DNA from: Flagellimonas_B algarum | GTDB taxonomy: Bacteria > Bacteroidota > Bacteroidia > Flavobacteriales > Flavobacteriaceae | Reading direction: 5' to 3' | Length of the DNA: 64,000 bases | Assembly: GCF_040513375.1 (NCBI RefSeq) | Contig: NZ_JBEVTG010000003.1 | Location: 372,001 to 436,000, forward strand | Part shown: one piece after another, positions 8,349 through 18,200 of the stretch | How positions within the stretch are numbered: position 1 is the stretch's first letter | How the letters are laid out: every line of letters begins with the position of its first letter | Position numbers and translations under genes: made by a program | Notes under the pieces: model-generated | What the model was told of the DNA's origin: nothing | Seen by the model: the letters and a program-made list of their open reading frames with translations, nothing else | The model's database searches: none

Positions 8349-8852
8349 TTAAGAATCTTCTTTGGGTCTGGTTCGGATTTTGGGTTGGATGGGAATCCAA
8401 ATCTCTTCTTCCGACTCGGGATCGTTGTTTTTGTAGTTGGGTCCCAATACTTCAAAATGGGGCCGGTCATCAAGTACAAAGGCCGAATTCGGAAGCCATA
8501 CTGCATAAATGTATTGGAATATGGACGGGTCGGCACTGGATCCTTTGTAATCAAAAACCGCATACGATCCGCCTGCGAGATCGAAGGATCGCATCCCATC
8601 CGGAATCCCTTCATAGGTTGAGACTTCGACCGCCGCCCATTTTTCGAAAGTCCGCATCGGATCAAAACGCTCATAAAAATCGATCGGATAAACCTGTAGG
8701 GAGTATTTATCGGTTCCGAGGCGTTGACTTACTTCCCGTATCCGAGGACCGAAGCCACCCCATAAGCTTGCCGTGGTATTTTGGGCCACGCTCATGACCA
8801 TTGACATACCGATCAGTTTTTTGGGGCTTAGGGTTTCAATTCTGGGTTCCAT
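8349..8852 (-). CDS. GyrI-like (effector-binding) domain protein
   Basis: The 167-residue protein is a stand-alone GyrI/AraC-effector-binding domain: MEPRIETLSPKKLIGMSM, then VYPIDFYERFDP, PDGMRSFDLAGGSYAVFDYKG, and FQYIYAVWLPNSAFVLDDRPHFEVLG. This symmetrical fold binds hydrophobic cations in BmrR/Rob and inhibits gyrase in SbmC. No DNA-binding domain is attached. It overlaps the end of the upstream hypothetical gene by 17 bases, so the two are co-transcribed. The ligand is unknown. Confidence 0.88.
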   Translation of the reverse strand: MEPRIETLSPKKLIGMSMVMSVAQNTTASLWGGFGPRIREVSQRLGTDKYSLQVYPIDFYERFDPMRTFEKWAAVEVSTYEGIPDGMRSFDLAGGSYAVFDYKGSSADPSIFQYIYAVWLPNSAFVLDDRPHFEVLGPNYKNNDPESEEEIWIPIQPKIRTRPKEDS

Positions 8853-9588
8853 CGGTTTGTTTCAAATGGTGGTAACAGGCAAAGATGGTTTTCATCTCCT
8901 TGAGCATTTCCGGGGATAACCCGACCTTACGATCTTTTTTAGGGCCTTTGAAGGTAATCGTCACTTCCTTTTCCGACGCTGAAAGGGCCTCGAAAAGCCT
9001 GATGAAATTTTCGGTATTCGTCTCAATGGTGCAGTACTCAAACCCGTTATCATTGGTTTTGACCCAGTTCAAGAAATAGTCATGATCCATTGCATCGACG
9101 GTCATTCGTATCTCCTCAATACCAAGGGTAGGCCGTCCATTGGTATAATTGACCATTTCAAGATGCAGATCTTGCGAAGTATTAATGAACAAATAGAGAT
9201 AGGCTCCGCTTTTTTCTTTTTTGGTCACTGCTTTGAAATTCGCATCAGGTTCGATAAATAGTGCGCCTTTGTCGCGGCTCAATTTCAATCGATTGGCGGT
9301 TAAAAGGCTATCGGTTATCCTTATCGTATCGGCTTTGGGGATGTTGAAATACTGCAAGCCTTCCAAATAAGCGATATGTCTTGTCAGCTTCGCTTCGAAA
9401 TCGCGGTCTTTGGCCATGCTGAGCACGCCGTTCAGGCTTTTCACAAAAGCATCCCGTTTGGCCGGGGTGGCAGCATCCACGGTTTTCATTAAAGAGTTAT
9501 AGGTCAACTCCGCCAAGCGTTGGTTCTTCCGCTGGGCTTGTATTGGGTTTAGCACGCCAAGCAGCAACAGGTATAAAAAGAATCTCAT
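8836..9588 (-). CDS. Secreted hypothetical protein
   Basis: A 250-residue protein with a signal peptide (MRFFLYLLLLGVLNPIQAQ) and a mixed alpha/beta body. Helical residues 20-75 are followed by strands (KSGAYLYLFINTS, MTVDAMDHDYFLNWVKT). Near the end is EKEVTITFKGPKKDRKVGLSPEMLKEMKTIFACYHHL. It lacks a recognisable domain. Its 3' end overlaps the GyrI-like gene by 17 bases, which suggests translational coupling and a shared role, but none can be stated. Confidence 0.75.
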   Translation of the reverse strand: MRFFLYLLLLGVLNPIQAQRKNQRLAELTYNSLMKTVDAATPAKRDAFVKSLNGVLSMAKDRDFEAKLTRHIAYLEGLQYFNIPKADTIRITDSLLTANRLKLSRDKGALFIEPDANFKAVTKKEKSGAYLYLFINTSQDLHLEMVNYTNGRPTLGIEEIRMTVDAMDHDYFLNWVKTNDNGFEYCTIETNTENFIRLFEALSASEKEVTITFKGPKKDRKVGLSPEMLKEMKTIFACYHHLKQTDGTQN

Positions 9589-9649
9589 AAGGAAGTCAAT
9601 GGTGTTCGTTCGGTGTTGAAGATACGCAAATTGTAGCGTGTCGAATGCG

Positions 9650-10834
9650 TCAGTGGTTTATTTTGGCACAACTTAAGACCAAGCGATTTCCATTAGCATC
9701 CGTGGTAAAGAACAAGTAGGCCGAACCTCCATCGGCAATGCGGTGTTTCTTGCGTATTTGGGCTACGTTGATCGGGAAGTTCCGGGTGCTGATATTCGCT
9801 TTTTGATACGGAAGGTTCCGCATGGCCTCTTTGCTATAAGGGTAGGTAGCTACTACTTTAAAACGCCTGCCCGGAAAATCGATCAAGGAGTCACTGGTAT
9901 ACAAATGGGAGTGTTCCGCTATTTTGCTAAAGGTGAACCGCTTGGCGATCGAACGGAAGCCACCGGATTTCATAAGTGCGGCATGGGGCTCGTACAAGTA
10001 GGTTTTCGGTAACGCGTAACGTACCTCGGCCAAGTCCTCTTCCTCTTGGGTGAAGCGGAATTCGATTGCCTTGTCTTGACCGAGGTTTATGGCAACGATG
10101 TTCGGAGCATCCGCATGCCCTTTTTGCAACACCCAAAGCAATTCCTTCACTTCGTTTTCCAAGGCGACCACGTAAATCGTTACTACATGATCCAATTCCC
10201 GCAACCCTTGTTTGATATCAAGCAGGGGAGAGGTCTTTACCAAAATCGATTCGGCATGTGTAAAAAGTAGAGACAAACGTTCCGGTACATTGGGCATACA
10301 GTCTTTTAAAAAATACACCTTATTGGCACTGGCATCCCGTCGTGATGGATCGACATAAATCCAATCGAATGGGGTTGGGTCGTCTGCTAGGACTTCAAAA
10401 CCATCCTTGGCAAAACAATCGACGTTCGAAATGTTAAGCATGCTGAAATTATGGGCAGCGACCTCAGAGAGCTCGGGGTTACTTTCACAATGGATGACCG
10501 TTTCGAATCGTTGTGCGAAAAAGTAACAATCGACACCGAGTCCACCGGTAAGATCGATCAATCGTTTTCCTTCGATGAGAGAGGCTTTGAAAAGAGCGGT
10601 CGCTTCGGAACTACTTTGTTCGATATGCACCTTCTTCGGATAATAGATCTTCGCGCTATCGAACCATGTAGGCAACTTCTTGCGACAGCGTTTTTTGCCT
10701 TCTAGCTGCTCGGCCAGCTCTTGCTGCGAAACCGATTCGAAAATCGGTTTCTTCAATAAAACTGACATGATGTCAGTGTTCCAATTATTTAATATAAATT
10801 CTTGTATTCCAGTATTTAAAATACTTTTATTCAA
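9650..10834 (-). CDS. Class I SAM-dependent methyltransferase with THUMP-like C-terminal domain
   Basis: A protein of about 394 residues with a SAM motif LIDLTGGLGVDCYFFA, an acidic FDWIYVDPSRRD motif (DPxRR, RlmD/N6-Ade style) and a C-terminal THUMP-like domain with FPINVAQIRKKHRI. Such proteins occur throughout Flavobacteriaceae and probably methylate an RNA, but the target is unknown. The start is not ATG: TTG at 10834 gives MNKSILNTGIQEFI, which keeps the conserved N-terminal helix. TTG at 10870 would overlap the AI-2E gene, and ATG at 10768 would delete 22 residues. Confidence 0.85.
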   Translation of the reverse strand: MNKSILNTGIQEFILNNWNTDIMSVLLKKPIFESVSQQELAEQLEGKKRCRKKLPTWFDSAKIYYPKKVHIEQSSSEATALFKASLIEGKRLIDLTGGLGVDCYFFAQRFETVIHCESNPELSEVAAHNFSMLNISNVDCFAKDGFEVLADDPTPFDWIYVDPSRRDASANKVYFLKDCMPNVPERLSLLFTHAESILVKTSPLLDIKQGLRELDHVVTIYVVALENEVKELLWVLQKGHADAPNIVAINLGQDKAIEFRFTQEEEDLAEVRYALPKTYLYEPHAALMKSGGFRSIAKRFTFSKIAEHSHLYTSDSLIDFPGRRFKVVATYPYSKEAMRNLPYQKANISTRNFPINVAQIRKKHRIADGGSAYLFFTTDANGNRLVLSCAKINH

Positions 10835-10841
10835 AGCAATA

Positions 10842-11942
10842 CTATAGGTTTTTAGTGAACTTCCGCACAAAGGTGTTTTCCGCTAAGAATTCCTTTAAAA
10901 TCACCTTGATGGCGGTGTATCCGGGTACGGCGATGACCATGCCCACGACCCCGAACAACAGTCCTGCGATAATGATGACCAAGAAGATTTCCAAAGGATG
11001 CGACTTGACCGAATTCGAGAATATTATGGGTTGTGAAAAGAAGTTGTCGATCAATTGGCCGATCGCCAAACCGATGAGAACGTAGGTGGCTTTGGGTAAG
11101 ATAACGGTGCTGAAATCGGCACCCAGATAACTGGTCATGGTCAGGGTGACCATGATGACCCCACCGATAATCGGACCAACATATGGAATGATGTTGAACA
11201 GGGCACACAAGAAGGCAATGACGATGGCATTTTCAACACCAACGATCAACAAGGTGACCGTATAAATGACGAACAGGATGAACAGTTGCAATAAGATGCC
11301 ACCGAAATACCGTGACAATAGGTTGTTGATCTTATCGATCGATTTGACCAAATTACCTTCCCGGTTATCGGGCACGAATATTAGCAGTCCGTTTTGAAAG
11401 AGCTTGCTGTCTTTCAAAAAGAAAAAAGAGATGAAGAGTACGGAAAACAATCCGATACTGAAATTGCTCAACACACTGATGAAGGAGTTCAGGAAATTCG
11501 GAATAAAGTTCAAGTTCAAGCCTTCAAGGACGCTCTTTTCCAATTCGGAATCCTGTAGCATTTCATTGACGTTGGCAGGGGTGGCCCCGAAGTAATCGAC
11601 GATCTGGAGGTAAAGGGTATTGATATTCTCCTTCAAATCCTCAATACTCAACAACGACAGGTTACGACTCTGTTCGTTGATCAAGGGGATGAACAAGGCC
11701 AAGATGCCTATGAAAACGGCCAACATCAGTCCCATGGCCACGATGACCGCCAGGGTATTCGGAAATTTCAGTTTCCGCCTCAAAAAGAGCACAATGGGCC
11801 GCCCCAATAAGGCGATAACCGCTGCAATCGCCAGATAGGCCAGAACCGAACGTATTTGATATAAAAAATAGAAGCTAAGTACGATGGCCGTCAGGATGAA
11901 AACAGCGCGTAAGATGCCATTGGTTATGGTGTTGGATTTCAT
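10842..11942 (-). CDS. AI-2E family transporter (PerM-like)
   Basis: The 366-residue protein has eight hydrophobic segments in the AI-2E/PerM arrangement: two near the N-terminus, a periplasmic stretch of about 80 residues (IPLINEQSRN to FLNSFISVLS), then a C-terminal bundle with FNIIPYVGPIIGG, the family hallmark. Substrates include autoinducer-2, or ions in other members; the cargo here is undefined. Its start is five bases from the DUF4159 stop and it is followed seven bases on by the methyltransferase. These three form an operon. Confidence 0.92.
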   Translation of the reverse strand: MKSNTITNGILRAVFILTAIVLSFYFLYQIRSVLAYLAIAAVIALLGRPIVLFLRRKLKFPNTLAVIVAMGLMLAVFIGILALFIPLINEQSRNLSLLSIEDLKENINTLYLQIVDYFGATPANVNEMLQDSELEKSVLEGLNLNFIPNFLNSFISVLSNFSIGLFSVLFISFFFLKDSKLFQNGLLIFVPDNREGNLVKSIDKINNLLSRYFGGILLQLFILFVIYTVTLLIVGVENAIVIAFLCALFNIIPYVGPIIGGVIMVTLTMTSYLGADFSTVILPKATYVLIGLAIGQLIDNFFSQPIIFSNSVKSHPLEIFLVIIIAGLLFGVVGMVIAVPGYTAIKVILKEFLAENTFVRKFTKNL

Positions 11943-11947
11943 ATCGG

Positions 11948-12598
11948 TCAGGATTTAAAAACGTAATCAATAATGTTGGCCCCCATCCGCAAGGCCCGTA
12001 ACCTCACTTCTTCAGGGTCGTTATGTACCGCTGGGTCTTCCCAGCCATCACCTAGATCACTTTCAACGGTGAACAAAAGCAACAAGCGGCCTTGATCGAT
12101 TATCCCGAAGGCTTGGGGACGTTGCCCATCGTGTTCATGGATTTTGGGCAGGCCTTGGGGGAAATCGAATCGTTGGGTAAAAAGCGGATGGTCGCTACCC
12201 AATTCGATCAATTCCTTATCCGGGAAGACTTTCACCAGTTCCTTTCTGAAATAAGGTGCCAGGCCATAATTGTCGTCAACATGCAAAAAGCCTCCCGATA
12301 GGAGATAGGTACGCAGGTTTTCGGCTTCTTCCGCGCTAAAAAATACATTGCCATGCCCGGTCATATGCAGGTACGGATATTGAAAGATGGTCGGGCTTCC
12401 GACTTCGACGGTAACCGGCTCCGGGGCGATGCGCGTATCGATCTCGCTATTGCAAAACCGGATCAGGTTCGGCAAAGCGGTCGGATTCGAGTACCAATCG
12501 CCTCCTCCGCCATACTTTAAGATGGCCAGTTCTTGTCCCGATATCTGGAACATCACAAAAAAAGTTAAAATCAAAGTCCAGTCCGTAAGTTGCCGCAT
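11948..12598 (-). CDS. DUF4159 domain protein, exported
   Basis: From ATG at 12598 the protein is 216 residues with a signal peptide (MRQLTDWTLILTFFVMFQISGQ) and a DUF4159 domain, recognisable by LAILKYGGGGDWYSNPTALPNLIRF, the motif YPYLHMTGHGNVFFS, and GGFLHVDDNYG. This is a glutamine-amidotransferase-like fold common in Bacteroidota gliding or envelope clusters, with no known reaction. It is first in an operon with an AI-2E transporter. A TACATTTG -7 box lies 25 bases upstream. It is divergent from the DUF1223 gene, with 40 bases between them. Confidence 0.88.
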   Translation of the reverse strand: MRQLTDWTLILTFFVMFQISGQELAILKYGGGGDWYSNPTALPNLIRFCNSEIDTRIAPEPVTVEVGSPTIFQYPYLHMTGHGNVFFSAEEAENLRTYLLSGGFLHVDDNYGLAPYFRKELVKVFPDKELIELGSDHPLFTQRFDFPQGLPKIHEHDGQRPQAFGIIDQGRLLLLFTVESDLGDGWEDPAVHNDPEEVRLRALRMGANIIDYVFKS

Positions 12599-12622
12599 AA
12601 GGATTCGAATAATTAAGCAATT

Positions 12623-12630
12623 CAAATGTA
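12623..12630 (-). promoter_or_regulatory. -7 promoter box TACATTTG (minus strand) for the DUF4159 operon
   Basis: A perfect match to the Bacteroidota -7 consensus TAnnTTTG, ending 25 bases before the DUF4159 ATG. It lies inside the 40-base divergent gap, so the leader must be short. Confidence 0.45.
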
Positions 12631-12638
12631 CAGTAATC

Positions 12639-13415
12639 ATGGTTAAGAAAATCGTAATTCCCGTAGTTGTATTCGTTGCAATGACCACAACGGCCTTTTT
12701 AAAGGTCAAGGAAGTTGAGGATAAGCGCACTGAAAATACCGCGGTTGAGGCGGTGTATGCCCCCGTTGTAGTCTTGGAACTGTTCACTTCCCAGGGTTGT
12801 TCGAGTTGCCCACCTGCCGATGTGGTACTCGACGAATTGAAAGATCGTTATCCGTTAGAGGTGTTCGCCCTTTCCTACCATGTCGACTATTGGAACTATA
12901 TCGGTTGGGAAGACCCCTTTAGTAAATCAAGCTATACCCAAAAGCAGCGCTTTTACAACCGCAAATTCAAATACCGCAGCAATTACACCCCGCAATTGGT
13001 GGTGAATGGAAAGGAACACTTCGTAGGATCGAATAAAGCCAAGGCCTATGCCAAGGTGGATCAGTATGCTTCTTTGAAGTCGCCCAATCAATTGGCCATA
13101 AAAGCGACGGCCACCGAGGCAGGTAGCATCAGCTTCGAGTACGAAATCGAAGGTCCCATAGATGCGAAACAATTACGGGCCGTCTTGGTGTTGAACGAAC
13201 GGACCACCGTGGTCAAACGTGGGGAAAACCGAAACCGCACCCTTAAAAACAGCAATATCGTTGTGGCCGAAACCTATATCAAGGACTTGGCCCCGGCTGG
13301 CAAGGCGAGCATCCGGATTCCGCCTATAGTAGGTAAGAATGAAGCCTTGACCCTCATGCTTTTTACCGAAACCGAAGTCCTCGACATTACGGCTGCCGCA
13401 AAAAAATCGTTGTGA
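12639..13415 (+). CDS. DUF1223 family thioredoxin-like exported protein
   Basis: I start this at ATG 12639 (MVKKIVIPVVVFVAM), giving 258 residues with an N-terminal hydrophobic anchor or signal. The DUF1223 core follows: VVLELFTSQGCSSCPPADVVLDEL, with a CxxC pair (GCSSCPP) as in thioredoxin-like proteins, then FALSYHVDYWNYIGWEDPFS, TQKQRFYNRKF and YTPQLVVNGKEHFVGS. This family is widespread in Gram-negative bacteria and is thought to act in periplasmic disulfide chemistry, though none has been clearly characterised. Confidence 0.9.
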   Translation: MVKKIVIPVVVFVAMTTTAFLKVKEVEDKRTENTAVEAVYAPVVVLELFTSQGCSSCPPADVVLDELKDRYPLEVFALSYHVDYWNYIGWEDPFSKSSYTQKQRFYNRKFKYRSNYTPQLVVNGKEHFVGSNKAKAYAKVDQYASLKSPNQLAIKATATEAGSISFEYEIEGPIDAKQLRAVLVLNERTTVVKRGENRNRTLKNSNIVVAETYIKDLAPAGKASIRIPPIVGKNEALTLMLFTETEVLDITAAAKKSL

Positions 13416-13418
13416 GCT

Positions 13419-14123
13419 TCAACTATTGATCATGGCTATCGTACTGCAAGCGACGATTGCCGCTGTTTCGGTACGTAACCGGTTTTTGCCCAAAGATATC
13501 GGTAGGAAGCCGGCATTGAGGGCATGGTCAACCTCTGGTTTTGAGAAATCGCCTTCAGGGCCGATTAAGATGACGATGTCTTTATCGGCCGCGGCCCGAC
13601 GTTTCAATTCCATCTTTTCACCTTCATGACAATGCGCGATGAATCGAAGATCCCCTTCGACATCTTTCAAAAAATCGGAAAGGGGCGTCAGGGGGTTCAG
13701 TTTGGGCAAATAAGTCTGAAGCGATTGCTTCATGGCCGTCTCCAGGACTTTTTGCAGCCGTGGTTCTTTCAAGGCCTTTCGTTCGGAATGGTCACATAGG
13801 ATAGGAGTGATTTCATCAATGCCTATTTCCGTGGCCTTTTCCAAAAACCATTCAAATCGATCGTTCATTTTGGTTGGGGCCACTGCCAAATGCAAATGGT
13901 GAAGCCTCGGAATGGTCTTCACTTCGTCGATCAATTGGGCCTTGCATTTTTTCGGGTTCGCTTCCAAAATCTCCGCTTCGAAACGATATCCTTTACCGTT
14001 GGTGATCGTTAAGGTGTCACCGGGGTTTTTGCGTAGTACCCTGACGATATGCTTGCTTTCGGCTTCCGAAAAAAAGAACTGTTTGAAACTGCCATCCAAA
14101 GACGGGTTGTAGAATAATTGCAT
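13419..14123 (-). CDS. rsmE: 16S rRNA (uracil-1498-N3)-methyltransferase RsmE
   Basis: A 234-residue SPOUT methyltransferase. The N-terminal PUA-like part includes KHIVRVLRKNPGD and ITNGKGYRFEA; the C-terminal trefoil knot carries LIGPEGDFSKPEVDHALNAGF and LGKNRLRTETAAI, the RsmE signature. It makes m3U1498 in 16S rRNA. It follows tsaD on the same strand with a 47-base gap, which fits an RNA-modification pair. It converges on the DUF1223 gene with a 3-base gap. Confidence 0.95.
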   Translation of the reverse strand: MQLFYNPSLDGSFKQFFFSEAESKHIVRVLRKNPGDTLTITNGKGYRFEAEILEANPKKCKAQLIDEVKTIPRLHHLHLAVAPTKMNDRFEWFLEKATEIGIDEITPILCDHSERKALKEPRLQKVLETAMKQSLQTYLPKLNPLTPLSDFLKDVEGDLRFIAHCHEGEKMELKRRAAADKDIVILIGPEGDFSKPEVDHALNAGFLPISLGKNRLRTETAAIVACSTIAMINS

Positions 14124-14170
14124 GCTGTACGCTTTTAGGCCAATTTTAGGCCGCGATTCCGACTGCTAAG

Positions 14171-15196
14171 TTAACCACTGATTTTGTATCGCGCCCTTGC
14201 GGCGATATCCTGCTTGCTGAATTCACCATTCAGGAATTTCAAATACCCAACGATACCGATCATGGCCGCGTTGTCGGTGCAGTAGGCAAATTTAGGGATG
14301 TAGGTCTGCCACCCCCTTTTTTCGGCATCTTTCAAACGTTGCCGTATACCTGAATTCGCCGCGACCCCACCGCCAATCGCAACTTGGTTGATTCCGGTTT
14401 CCGCAACCGCCTTTTCCAATTTATCCATCAAAATGTTCAAGATGGTGTATTGGATCGACGCACAAATGTCATCGATATGGGTCTTGATGAAATCGGGGTC
14501 TTTTTTGGTATTCTTTTGGATGAAATAGAGGATGCTGGTCTTGAGTCCACTAAAGCTGAAATTCAAGCCTGCTACCTTGGGTTTTGGAAATGGGAATGCT
14601 TTTTCATTGCCGTTTTGGGCCTTCTTGTCGACCAATGGGCCACCAGGATAGGGTAAACCCAATAACTTGGCACTTTTATCGAATGCTTCGCCAACGGCGT
14701 CATCAAGGGTTTCACCGAGTACCTCCATTTCGAAATGATCGTCGACTTTGACGATTTGCGTATGTCCGCCACTGATGGTCAAGGCCAAAAAGGGAAAATT
14801 CGGGGCACGCTGGGCTTCATCACGAATGAAATGGGCAAGGATATGGGCTTGCATGTGGTTGACCTCGATCAGGGGAATGCCCAAGCCCAGGGCCATCGAT
14901 TTGGCAAAGGAAGTTCCGACCAGCAGGGATCCCAATAGACCCGGGCCTCTGGTAAAGGCTATGGCCGAGAGTTGATTTTTAGCGATATTTGCTTTGGCCA
15001 AAGCCTGATGCACAACGGGAACGATATTTTGCTGGTGCGCCCTTGAAGCCAATTCAGGGACCACACCTCCATATTGCCGATGTATTTCTTGGGTCGCGAC
15101 AACATTGCTGAGCACTTCGTCGTTACAAAGGACAGCTGCCGAAGTGTCGTCGCAAGAGGATTCAATGGCCAGGATATAAATATTTTGGTTTTCCAC
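14171..15196 (-). CDS. tsaD: tRNA N6-adenosine threonylcarbamoyltransferase TsaD
   Basis: A 341-residue ASKHA-fold protein, the usual length. It begins IYILAIESSCDDTSAAVL, has the metal-binding pair in NHMQAHILAHF, the SGGHTQ phosphate loop, and the C-terminal CTDNAAMIG. TsaD transfers threonylcarbamoyl from TC-AMP to A37 of ANN-decoding tRNAs, with TsaB/E as partners; those genes are not in this window. A TATCTTTG box sits 26 bases upstream. It is divergent from tamB. Confidence 0.97.
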   Translation of the reverse strand: MENQNIYILAIESSCDDTSAAVLCNDEVLSNVVATQEIHRQYGGVVPELASRAHQQNIVPVVHQALAKANIAKNQLSAIAFTRGPGLLGSLLVGTSFAKSMALGLGIPLIEVNHMQAHILAHFIRDEAQRAPNFPFLALTISGGHTQIVKVDDHFEMEVLGETLDDAVGEAFDKSAKLLGLPYPGGPLVDKKAQNGNEKAFPFPKPKVAGLNFSFSGLKTSILYFIQKNTKKDPDFIKTHIDDICASIQYTILNILMDKLEKAVAETGINQVAIGGGVAANSGIRQRLKDAEKRGWQTYIPKFAYCTDNAAMIGIVGYLKFLNGEFSKQDIAARARYKISG

Positions 15197-15221
15197 CGCT
15201 TTTGGAACAAAAATTGAAACG

Positions 15222-15229
15222 CAAAGATA
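15222..15229 (-). promoter_or_regulatory. -7 promoter box TATCTTTG (minus strand) for tsaD
   Basis: A perfect match to TAnnTTTG, 26 bases before the tsaD start. A TTTG lies 16 bases further upstream (minus strand, 15249-15246) in the position expected of the -33 element. Confidence 0.5.
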
Positions 15230-15276
15230 AACCGTAAAGCCCTATCAAAAAACTAAGAAAAATACTGGTTCGTCTT

Positions 15277-18200
15277 TTGTTGGCGCTTTTGCTGCTTTTT
15301 GTTCTGGCGACCATCGTGTTTTCACTTCCGGTGGTGCAAACCGGCTTGGCGAAAAAGGCTACGGATGGATTGAATGCGGAGTTCGGTACCAACATCCAGA
15401 TCGATAGGGTACAGATCACCCCGTTCAACCTCAATGCGAACATCAAGGGCATCTATGTCGAAGACTACAGGCAAGACACCCTTATTTACATCCAAAAATT
15501 AACGACCTCCGTGTTGAGTGCCCGAAATATGATCAATGGGGACTTGGAGTTCGGCGATATCGAAGTCGACAACTTGCTTTTGAATATGAAGACCTATAAG
15601 GGTGAAACCGATACCAATCTTGATGTCTTCGTCGATAAGTTGGACGATGGACAACCTCGAAAACCCGGTACTCCTCCCTTTTTGATGACCACTGCGTCGA
15701 TCCAGATCAACGATAGCCAGTACCGTTTGTATGATGAGAACCTTGAGGTACAGGAGGTCTTGTATTTCGACCAACTTGCCGTTTCGGCTTCCGATTTCCA
15801 GATTCTGGGCCCCGATGTGACCATGCAGATCGATGCCCTTTCATTGATCGACAAACACGATATCCGTTTGGAACAGCTCACTACGAGTTTTTCCTATACC
15901 AAACAACATATGCGATTCGATTCGTTGACGATTCGAACGCCCGAATCTTCCTTGCATGGAAGACTGCATTTCAATTATAACCGAGAAGATTTTTCAAGCT
16001 TTCTCGATAAGGTCAAAGTCGATGCGGAATTCATTGATTCAAAGGTTTCGTTCAATGAGGTGAACCGATTTTACAATGAGTTCGGAGCTGACAAGACCGC
16101 CACCTTTTCTACCAAGGCTTCGGGGGTCTTGAACGACATCACCTTTACCGATTTGGTCTTGTTGTCAGGCAATACCGGGGTGAGGGGCGATTATCGTTTT
16201 CGAAACCTATTCAATGCCCAGGCCCCATTTATCATGAACGGAGACATGGAAAGTGTCACCTCAAGCTATTACCAGCTTCGCGGCTTGTTGCCCGAGATTT
16301 TAGGAAAGAGCATCCCGACCTCCTTTCAAAAATTCGGTCAGTTCACCATACGGGGTACTTCGGAAATCACGGAAAGCTCCATAGATGCCCAGATCAATCT
16401 AAGTACGGCCATCGGTAGCAGTTACTCCGACCTTCAGATGACCAATATCGATAATATCGACGATGCTTCGTATCGCGGGTTCATCTCCTTGATCGATTTC
16501 GATCTCGGGACTTTTATCGACAATAACAAATTCGGAACGGCCACCTTGGACGTCAATGTCGAAGGCAAGGGCTTTATCGCCGAGTATTTGAATACGGAGG
16601 CCATCGGTGAAGTCTATAAGATGGAATTCAACAACTACGAATACCAGAACACCAAGATTTCGGGTATTTTGAAAGATGAGCTTTTTGACGGTTCGCTGAT
16701 CTGTAACGATCCCAACCTTAGATTCGATTTCAAGGGGTTGGCCGATTTCAGTTCCAATCGAAGTGAGTTCAATTTCAGGGCCGATGTCGATTATGCCAAT
16801 TTGAAACAATTGAATTTCATCAACGATAGCATTTCGATTTTTAGGGGTAACATCAATATGGATATTGCCGGCAATACCCTTGATAATCTCGATGGGGAAT
16901 TACAGTTCACCAATACCGCCTATCAAAACAAGAACGACACCTACTTTTTTGAGGATTTTGCCATTTCATCGACTTTTGAACAGGATTCCATCCGCAATAT
17001 CCAGATCATATCACCTGATATCATCACCGGGTACATGAAGGGGTATTTCAAAGTGAACGAGTTGGGGCGGTTGTTCCAGAACTCCATCGGAAGCATTTAT
17101 ACCAACTACCGGCCCTATGAAATTTCGGATGGCCAACACATGAATTTCAACTTTAGGATCTACAATAAGATCGTCAACATCTTCTTTCCAGAAGTGAGTT
17201 TCGGCCCGAACACCTTCATCAGAGGGGATATCGTCGCCGATAAAGGGGATTTTAAATTGACCTTCAAATCACCTGGCATCGAGGCATTCGATAATGGACT
17301 TGACGGTATCGAGCTCAAGATCGACAACAAGAACCCCTTGTTCAACACCTACCTCTCCGTTGAGAATATGTCGACCATTTATTATGATGTACAAGACTTC
17401 AGTTTGATCAACACTACCTTGAAGGACACGCTGTTCTTTAGAACGGAGTTCAAAGGGGGTAGTCAATTCAATGATCGTTATAACCTTAATTTTTACCACA
17501 CCTTCAACGAAGAGAATAAATCGGTTATCGGTTTGAAACGATCCGATATTAGTTTCAAAGACAACATCTGGGTCTTGAACAAGAACGGGAATAACCGGAA
17601 CAAAGTCATCTTAAACCGTACTTTGGATAGCATCCAAATCCAAGAGATCGTGATGGACAACAACAACGAAGAACAGATACGACTTCGTGGTGAACTCGCC
17701 GATTCGACCTACAAAGACCTGGAGTTGCAATTCAAGATCGTTTCCCTCGATAAGATCACCCCAGAAATCGATAGTTTGCGCTTGGGTGGCGAGGTCAACG
17801 GCTTTTTGAACGTGCTGCAAAAGGATGGAAAATACCTGCCATCATCTAGTCTTGACATAACCGATTTTTCGGTCAACGATTTGGTCATGGGGGATATGGA
17901 AGTGGTGATTTTCGGTAATAATGACCTAAGCGAATTCGGTGTCAATACCTGGCTTAATCAGGAGGGTACCGAGCGCTTTAGTCTGAACGGGAATCTGTTC
18001 AATGATCCGGACCGGACCACGGTCGATCTGCAAGCCTCTTTCACCGAATTCGACCTCACGCCTTTTGCCCCCTTGGGAGAGGATGTCATATCGAACATCA
18101 GGGGCTATTTGAACGGGAATGCCCGGATTACCGGTGCGGCCGAAAACCCGGATATCAACGGCACCCTAACTTTGAACGAGGCCGGTCTGGGAATCCCGTA

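Noticed and set aside
8275..8400. N-terminal extension of the hypothetical lipoprotein up to 8400
   Set aside because: The extension precedes a complete signal peptide and lipobox, and is antisense-like composition. The ATG at 8274 is the sensible start.
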